DNA from: Salminus brasiliensis
Taxonomy: Eukaryota > Chordata > Actinopteri > Characiformes > Bryconidae
Direction of reading: 5' to 3'
Assembly (NCBI RefSeq): GCF_030463535.1
Contig: NC_132893.1
Location: forward strand, 20,878,027 to 20,942,026
Length of the DNA stretch: 64,000 nucleotides
Shown here: positions 57,690 through 64,000 of the stretch, piece after piece
Layout: every line of letters starts with the position of its first letter
Position numbering within the stretch: the stretch's first letter is position 1
Notes under the pieces: generated by a model
Databases searched by the model: none
What the model saw: the letters and a program-made list of their open reading frames with translations, nothing else
What the model was told of the DNA's origin: nothing
Translations under genes and position numbers: made by a program

Positions 57690-58690
57690 ACCAACAGAGC
57701 CAGAACACATGGCCCTGCCATGTGTAATACCCTGTAGGACAACCTTGGTCTCTGGGGCAAGAGGGAACAAGGGCAGGACAGAGGGCAGATGTTACTGAAG
57801 GCACAAGGCCAAGAACCAATGTCACTGTCAGGGGCAGAGACCAGTACAGTGTGAGCCTGGGGGCCAGAACCTGGGTCAGAAGCTAAAGTGAGGGGAGTGT
57901 CCCAGGCAGCAGGAACCTGAGCAGGGCCTAGAGCAGCTCAGGTGGCCAGAACCAGAACAGCCCAGACAAAAGGAACTGGAGCTGCATTTGGCACAGGAAC
58001 CACATAGAGGCAGATGAGCCTGCAGCCACACAGGCCATGGATAAGGCTGGAGTCCAATGGACCCTGAAGATCTTGGTCAGAGGCTGGAGACCCTAGTTGC
58101 TGGAGACCCTAGTTAAGCAGTGATAACATCCTACAGTGCTGTGGAACACACTGTTCCGCTTGGTTACACAGAGATTGGAACAAAAAAAAAAATAGGCCTT
58201 GGGAAGCCTCCGCCTTTTGTGCAATGTTTTGGAGTATTGGACTGGAGGAGGTTCCAGAGCTTAATGAGGGAGTACATACAGCCACACTGTATGCCTCCCA
58301 ACTTGTAATCCGCCCAATCTAAGGCAGGCCCTCGTAGTAACGTTTTCACAAAGGCTACCTCAACCCCCTCAAACTGGAATGACTCACTAGAATAGTTCAG
58401 ATAGTGCAGGCACTCCTTCATAAACTCACTGTACTGGTTCAGGTCCTCAAGTGAGGGTACACTGGCAGCGAGGAGACAAGCTTGGGATGAATGCCACTGG
58501 CTCGTCTGCAAAGCATTGGGCGATTCAGGTTGCAGAGCAGAGCGGCTTTCTTTCAATCTACAACTCATCATCTGAACAGACAGAGCTCAGAACACAGGCA
58601 GCCAGGTGGCATACAGGCAAATCCATAATCAGAGAACCAGGACACATGACCCTGCCATGTGCAATACCTTGCAGGTCCAGGAGGGGGAGT
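57690..58690 (-). mobile_element. Ty3/gypsy-type retrotransposon relic (gag fragment)
   Basis: The minus-strand frame 58571-58164 encodes a gag-like capsid piece including FMKECLHYLN and VAFVKTLLRGPALDWAD, typical of Ty3/gypsy-class gag proteins of fish. No protease, reverse transcriptase or integrase follows. Flanking 57.69-58.1 kb is G-rich, retroelement-like DNA. Two related ~35-bp segments (57.705-57.74 and 58.64-58.68 kb, both with CCTGCCATGTG) lie either side in direct orientation. Confidence 0.6.
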
Positions 58691-59640
58691 TTGTGATAGG
58701 AACCCTGTGTGTTTAGACGTGTAAGTGTGGTACACCTCAGTGTGGTGTACATGTCCAATACTATTAACATATGCTGTACAAATCAAGCACAACACTTTAC
58801 TTATTATTAATAAGTAAATAAGAAAATTCATGTACTAGTAGGTTCTTGTTTTTGTTCCTCTATTTCTCTCTCTCTCTCTCTCTCTCTCTTCCTCTGTCTT
58901 TCAGTGAGTTAAGTATCCAATTTAACTCTAATTTAATATAATTTGGTGTGACATTACCCAAGAGGAAAACTTATAATTTTCCATAGGAGTGAGTCTACTG
59001 CAACTGTATGACATCATCACAATATTGACCTGTTACTACAGAGATTTTTCCTATTTGTCATATTTTTTATAATAAACAAAATATTTCCATTTGGTTGATC
59101 CGTCATATTTTATTTTGTAAGGCTTACAATTCATACCAGTCAGCGCTCCCGTTATGCCTTAATTTTTAGCAGCCGGTTTTCACAATGTCTGAATTGATAC
59201 AACACAGTGGTGTCTGATTTAATACGTAGGAAGTAGGACTTGTGTTTGGACAAAAAAGTCAAGAGTATTTTGATCTTATTGGTCACAGCGGCACGTTTGA
59301 ATTTGAAGAAGGGACTGTGTGTATCTGTTTACTACTTTGTATAAAACTGAGTATAAACTGACTATCAGTATAAACATGGATGAATAAATAGATTCCCAAA
59401 TCCAAGTTATGGACAGGTGATTTATGAACATTCACATGTAACAAGTCCAGATACAGCCACAGCCAGCAAACCTCATTGTACACATTGTCTACATCTACTA
59501 AAATGGTTCTTTATGGAAGAACCAAGTGGTTCCAATATGACACAGTGTAATAGCTCACTTTGTAGCACTTCTAGGTTCAAGAGTGTAGTGACTTATTTTA
59601 GTGTCTGTTTTTTTAGGAAAGTTACTACAACCGTTTACAT
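58691..59640. other. No gene seen; short (CT)n
   Basis: (CT)n lies at 58866-58889. A/T-rich unique DNA otherwise. Confidence 0.5.
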
Positions 59641-60235
59641 TCTGTTTTACGTCTGTTTTGCTCTGTTTTAGTCTATTCAATTATATTCTGTTCTGTTGTA
59701 TTTTATTCTATAATGTTGTATTATAGAATGTTAATAATTCTATTCTACTTTGTTCTGTTTTATTTTGCCATGTTCTGTTCTATTCCCTTCTGTTCTGTTG
59801 TATTCTATTATGTTCTAATCGGTTCTATTTTGTTCTATTCTGTTGAATAATATTCTGTTCTGTTCTATTCTGTTATTTTCTATTCTACAATGTTCTGTTT
59901 AATTCTGTTATATTTGATTCTGTTCTACTCTTTTATGTTCTGTTCTGTTGTATAACATTCAGTTTAATTCTATTCTATTCAATTCTATTCTGTTCTGTGT
60001 TATTGTAATCTACAATACAATACTTAATACAATATTAACTATATTATTTTCCACACTACTCTTTTCTGTTTTGTCCTATTATGTTTAGTTTTATTCTATT
60101 CTATTATTCGATCTATTTAATTATATACATTTGTCCTAATCTGTCCTGCTTAATTCTATAATATTCTATTCTGTAGTATTCTATTCTATAACCCTCAATC
60201 AAATTCTATCCTGTTCTATTCTTGTGTGGTCTAAC
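59640..60235 (+). repeat. TTCTR-type pentanucleotide-derived tract
   Basis: About 600 bp is dominated by TTCTG, TTCTA, TTGTA and TTATA words in a five-base rhythm (TTCTGTTCTATTCTGTTGTA). It is a decayed pentanucleotide array with strong strand asymmetry: the plus strand is T-rich and A-poor within units. Confidence 0.85.
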
Positions 60236-60945
60236 CTGTGTTTTTGCTCTGGTGACTGTATCCCGTGGGTGTTTCGGAATGCTCTCGGTGTTCCGTGGCC
60301 GCTCTGGAATGCTGTCTGCATTATTTTTTTAACTCATTCTGCGTTTTATGGGGGTTTCGTTCTACGTTCACAACTCTGGCAGTACAGTACAGTACAGAGA
60401 GTAACAGGACAGCAAGAGATGTTAAAAGTGGAGTATGAGAAGAGAGAGAGAGAAAGAGAGACTGCAGACAGAGGCAGGAGAGCTGGCCGAACCTGTATCC
60501 ATGACATCATTCATGACATCACCTGGACGATGCTGCAGGACCGCCCACCTTAATGCTTTTTCAGCTCCCTGGAGAAGACTTTAATGAATAGACACTTTTC
60601 AAACCTGCACCCATGCATACACACCCTACTGAACTGCATCCATCTCCACCTCCCACACACACACACACACAAACGTACGCTTAACTTCATTGCCACCTTG
60701 TTACCCCTTGGCTATGATGAACTAGTTTGTCATTGCCCACCAGTCTGCCACTGACCTAAATAGAAATAATACATAAAAAAATAAACAACTGTAATATTTA
60801 ACACAGACATACAGAGCTATAAATGCCTATTAAGGGCCTGTATTATTAAAAGTGAGATTTCTTCACATATTTGGAATAAACAAGCTTGACATAGCATGTT
60901 TAAATGTAAATGGTTAAAAATACATGTGTATATATCGTCACTGTC
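60236..60945. other. No gene seen
   Basis: Short AG-rich (60440-60462) and (CA)n (60655-60671) tracts. The open frame 60224-60553 has no recognisable domain. Confidence 0.45.
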
Positions 60946-60949
60946 CAAT

Positions 60950-61060
60950 GAAAAACATCTCCAATCTCCAAATTGGTGACTTTACAGGAGAAGGTAAAAC
61001 TGTTCTTAACTTTGAATGGAAGTCAGTGTAAGGCCTTGTAACAGCAACATGGGGTAATTC
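60950..61060. repeat. Interspersed repeat family C, copy 3
   Basis: ATCTCCAAATTGGTGACTTT, ACAGGAGAAGG and GAATGGAAGTCAGTGTAA follow the order of the copies at 29.0 and 29.7 kb. Confidence 0.55.
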
Positions 61061-61379
61061 ATAACTGAATTTGCTTCACTATTGTATAATTTACCTCAAT
61101 AATTCTACAGACGATAATCATTTGTCTAAAGTCAAGCCCAATACCAAGTCCTGGCTGAGGAAGAAGACTACATGATGTTACCATCCCCTTTCACATTGGG
61201 AAAGGTCCAATATGTCCATAAACACTTCATTTCTGTCTTACCTTCTCTTGAATTTTAAATGTGCTTTTCTTCAGTAATGGACTTTCCATTCCGAGCAGAG
61301 TTCTTGATATCATTGACTGATGCACAGTTTTTTTGTTACCCAGTTTTCTACCGCAGTTTTAGAAAACATGTAATGCTCC

Positions 61380-61505
61380 ATACACTGGGAAGGTGAGGAT
61401 TGACACAAGCCTCCTCTGACGCATACTCTTATCAAGCTGCTGCCATTTTAAAGCGCTAATTGTGTCCTCTCAATTGTGTTATATCAGGTTTGAACCAGCG
61501 ATCCT
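61380..61505 (-). mobile_element. SINE fragment
   Basis: The minus strand has GATCGCTGGTTCAAACC (B box). The plus strand reads GGTGAGGATTGACACAAGCC, paralleling the tail of the 52.7 kb SINE. Confidence 0.5.
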
Positions 61506-61514
61506 CTGGCACCT

Positions 61515-61715
61515 TATGATTCCAGAGAACACTGCTCCAGATTCCAGAGAACACTGCTTCCACTGCTCCAGAAGAGGTTCATGTTTTTCTGCTCCTATTA
61601 TATTGGGCAGTACTTCTCTACAGGGACTAGACAATCTGTGTATGTGAATTTACACATCTGCGTCAGCAATAGGTGCAACTTTAAGTAGCTGAATGCATTC
61701 ATTAGATAGCTAATG
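61515..61715 (-). mobile_element. Family A element, partial, uninterrupted at the LINE insertion point
   Basis: TTCCAGAGAACACTG occurs twice (61531 and 61543). The stretch GGCAGTACTTCTCTACAGGG then continues straight into ACTAGACAATCTGTGT. This equals the junction that is split by the LINE tail at 3.0-3.26 kb. Confidence 0.65.
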
Positions 61716-61978
61716 CAGTTATTAAATTATGTTTTAATAATTCTGAAAATCCAACACTTTATTTCTAGGGGTTTCTAACTTGTGAGTGAAAGAGATTAAG
61801 TACAGAAGATGTTTCCCATTAGTCTGCTTTCTGGCAGTAGGGCTGCAATTCAATATCATAAAAGACGTGCAGTTGCATGGAATCTGGGGAAGTAGGAGCT
61901 TTGCACTTCACTGTCAGTGTCAAATACATTAATATTAAATATCTCATTGTCATCGTATGTATGTGTGTGTTCTCGCAG

Positions 61979-62063
61979 GCAGAGGTTGTGAGGTCTTCGA
62001 TGTCTGCCAGGGGAAATGATCCAGACTGGAACAGAGCCAGAGCCAGCCACATCCAGTCATAAG
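61979..62063 (+). CDS. erg: erg first coding exon (partial gene, continues past the window)
   Basis: ERG is an ETS-family activator of endothelial and haematopoietic genes (family knowledge). Here the exon starts after acceptor TCTCGCAG and has an in-frame stop at 61989-61991. The ATG at 62016 is in good context (G at -3). It encodes MIQTGTEPEPATSSHK and then meets a donor (AAG followed by GTACAC) in phase 0. One mammalian ERG isoform begins MIQT, ends this exon in Ile-Lys at phase 0, and joins the exon starting EALSVVSEDQ. The initial MIQT, the size, the phase and the linkage to ets2 support the call, although the middle of the peptide differs. The coding part is 62016-62063. The next erg exon was not found before 64000. 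Confidence 0.75.
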
Positions 62064-62349
62064 GTACACACATACACACACACACACCCATATATGCTGT
62101 CTATTTTTCAGCCTTTAGTGGTTTTAGCCAAGAGTTTAAATGTTAAATCTAGCCCCATAGTGTTGCCCTATGAAAAAAAAAGGCTTACCCCTGCTGACCT
62201 CTGTAGGTCACTCCTGACAGTTTTGTCCTGAAACTGTCTATGAACTCACACACATAAATAGAGGATGATCACTCAGTACATTCTAATAACTGATGAGAAC
62301 TCCAGACTGCTTATCACTTTTGTCTGCATGTCTGTCTCTTTCTGTCTCG

Positions 62350-62381
<32 letters not shown>

Positions 62382-62715
62382 TCGTCACTATGTTGTGAAT
62401 GAGTGTAGGAGCAGAGGAGTACAGCAGATGTAGAAAGACACTGTTCATTCTTTATATGGTTGTGTGTGTGTGTGTGTTTGTGTGTGTGTATGATGACTTT
62501 ACCATCCCTGTCTCAGTTTGGCTTTATGTCTGATATAGTTCTGTCTGCTGAGACTTGTGGACATGATTCCTTTAGTGTGCATGTGTGTGTGTGTGTTTGT
62601 GTATGTGTGTGCTAAGAGGTGGTGGTATGTTTGTGTTTCTTTGTAGTGGGGTGTTAATGCTACTTTATGCTGTATGCCAAGCTGTTATCACCATGAAGTG
62701 TACTTTCCTCATTGT
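62064..62715 (+). other. erg: Start of the erg intron after the first coding exon
   Basis: It begins with donor GTACAC and a short (CA)n at 62068-62088. It has (TC)n at 62354-62380 and (TG)n at 62461-62489 and 62579-62610. No further erg exon was found. Confidence 0.55.
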
Positions 62716-62719
62716 AAAA

Positions 62720-63315
62720 TCAGATCTACTGTTAAATGTCTGCTGCTAAATATCTTTTGCTGGATGTCTGCTGCTAAAGATGTGCTGCTGAATATGTGCT
62801 ACTGAATGTCTGCCGCTGAATGTCTGCTGCTGGACGTCTGCCTGCTGGACGTCTGTCTGCTGAATGTCTGCTGCTGAATGTCTGCTGCTGAATATTTGCT
62901 GCTGAATATCTGCTGCTCAATGTCTGCTGCTAAATATGTGCTACTGAATATCTGCTACTGAATGTCCTCCTCTTGGTATCTGCTGTTGAATGTCTGCTGA
63001 ATATCTGCTGCTAAATGTCTACTGCTAAATGTCTGCTGCTGAATATCTGGTGCTGCTATTTTCTGCTTCTGAATATCTGCTACTAAGAGTCTGTTGCTGA
63101 ATATCTGCTGCTGAATATCTGCTGCTGCTGTTTCCTGCTGCTAAATGTCTGCTGCTGAATATCTGCTACTAAGAGTCCTAGCTGAATATCTGTTGCTGAA
63201 TGTCTGCTGCTGTTTTCTGCGGTTGAATATCTGCTGCTGCTGTTTTCTGCTGCTGAAGATCTGCTGCTGCTGAATATCTGCTGCTTAATGTCTATTGCTG
63301 AATGTCTGTTGCTCT
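62720..63315 (+). repeat. CTG-rich minisatellite, ~14-bp unit
   Basis: About 40 variant copies of GAATGTCTGCTGCT (A/G at the sixth base region: AATATC or AATGTC), with occasional extra CTG triplets and CTAAAT variants. It lies in the presumed erg intron, 650 bp after the first coding exon. Confidence 0.9.
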
Positions 63316-63665
63316 GAGGTTTCCCTCAGACTTCGGGCAAAATTCATAAAATATACCAGAAGATTTACTGTGACATTAAAATTTTATGTTGCTGCATAAA
63401 AAAATAATTTTAATTCATCATCACCAATTCATCATTTAATTCACAGCCACTCAACTACTTTTGCAAGCTGGAATATTGAAAAAACGTAAACCTAATCCAT
63501 TCTCTACATTCCACATTTGGCATTACAGTCCCAAATACAGGATTTCACCAGTGTCTTTGGTATTCATTTGCATGCATGTAAAGGATTGTATGGATGCACA
63601 GCTTTTACAGCTTATTTGAGTCCTCAGACATGGTAAATCTGTATTCCTGAATATACTAGCACCCC
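63316..63665. other. No gene seen
   Basis: A/T-rich intronic-looking DNA. Confidence 0.45.
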
Positions 63666-63667
63666 TG

Positions 63668-63965
63668 CTGTAAGCTGTTCAATGGTTAGAGAAGTGGGTA
63701 TGGGACTTGAAGGTCACCTGTTCAGTTCCCTGGACAGACAGGAAGTGAAGATAAGGGGAGTGAAGAAACAGCACTTTCTCCACCCTCAACATTTAAGACT
63801 GAGGTGTCTTGCTTGAGGATAATCCCCTAATTGCTTGCCTGAGGTGGCTGCCTACCTCTCAAGGTGTGTGTTCTCACTACCCATAGTCATAAGTGTGTGT
63901 TTGTGTGTTCACTGCCAGGGATAGGCTAAATGCAGAGGCTAAATTCTGTTGTGCTACTGTGCAAT
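63668..63965 (+). mobile_element. tRNA-derived SINE
   Basis: A-box-like GTTCAATGGTTAGAGAAG and B-box-like CTGTTCAGTTCCCTGG are followed by the body ending TGTGTGTTCTCACTACCC and GGATAGGCTAAATGCAGAGG. It belongs to the same family as the 17.7 kb fragment. The copy is near full length. Confidence 0.75.
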
Positions 63966-64000
63966 AGCTATTAAGGATGATCCTAATCCTGAGACATTGA

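Larger units (their letters stand above)
39338..61978 (+). other. Presumed erg 5' intron or upstream region
   Basis: If the 39.3 kb donor belongs to erg, this 22.6 kb is its first intron; otherwise it is intergenic. It holds only repeats and DNA with no recognised gene. No further noncoding erg exon could be identified by eye. Individual repeats are listed separately. Confidence 0.35.

Noticed and set aside
62720-63315. CRISPR-like array
   Set aside because: Units are contiguous 14-bp repeats without unique spacers, in a vertebrate intron.

Overview
The window is vertebrate nuclear DNA, almost certainly from a ray-finned fish and probably an otophysan (characin/catfish/carp relatives). The reasons are GT-AG spliced genes, a very high density of Tc1/mariner relics, fish-type tRNA-derived SINEs, L2/CR1-like LINE tails, miniature inverted-repeat elements and long dinucleotide tracts. 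The lineage call rests on remembered resemblance of repeat families and is soft. There is no bacterial, phage or CRISPR content.

Only two genes are supported, and both encode ETS-family transcription factors. On the minus strand, ets2 runs from a 5' noncoding exon near 25.02-25.25 kb to a stop at 20609, with nine coding exons that join in frame to 465 codons plus stop. They carry the Pointed domain, the MAPK Thr-Pro site and the C-terminal ETS DNA-binding domain. On the plus strand, one small exon at 61979-62063 holds the start of erg (MIQT... ending in a phase-0 Lys). The rest of erg lies beyond the right edge. A CpG-rich segment at about 39.2-39.75 kb, with a consensus splice donor at 39338, is a candidate upstream erg promoter and noncoding first exon. 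ets2 and erg are therefore divergent (head to head), as ERG and ETS2 are on human chromosome 21q22.

Layout: 1-18.4 kb is repeat-rich DNA downstream of ets2, with MITEs, LINE tails, a Tc1 relic and a ~40-bp degenerate tandem array. 18.45-25.4 kb is ets2 with its 3' UTR and promoter. 25.4-39.2 kb is the intergenic interval, with (TA)n and four Tc1-type relics or related elements. 39.2-62 kb is the presumed erg 5' intron or upstream region, with further TE copies, a 22-bp minisatellite, a TIR element, a satellite-like degenerate repeat, a Ty3/gypsy gag relic and a TTCTR-rich tract. 62-64 kb is erg intron with a CTG-rich 14-bp minisatellite and a SINE.

I found no clearly novel biological system. 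The points most worth checking are the erg alternative N-terminus, the paired CT-tract promoters of ets2 and erg, a nested LINE insertion with an unoccupied comparison copy inside the window, and a tandem array split by about 0.9 kb of unrelated DNA.
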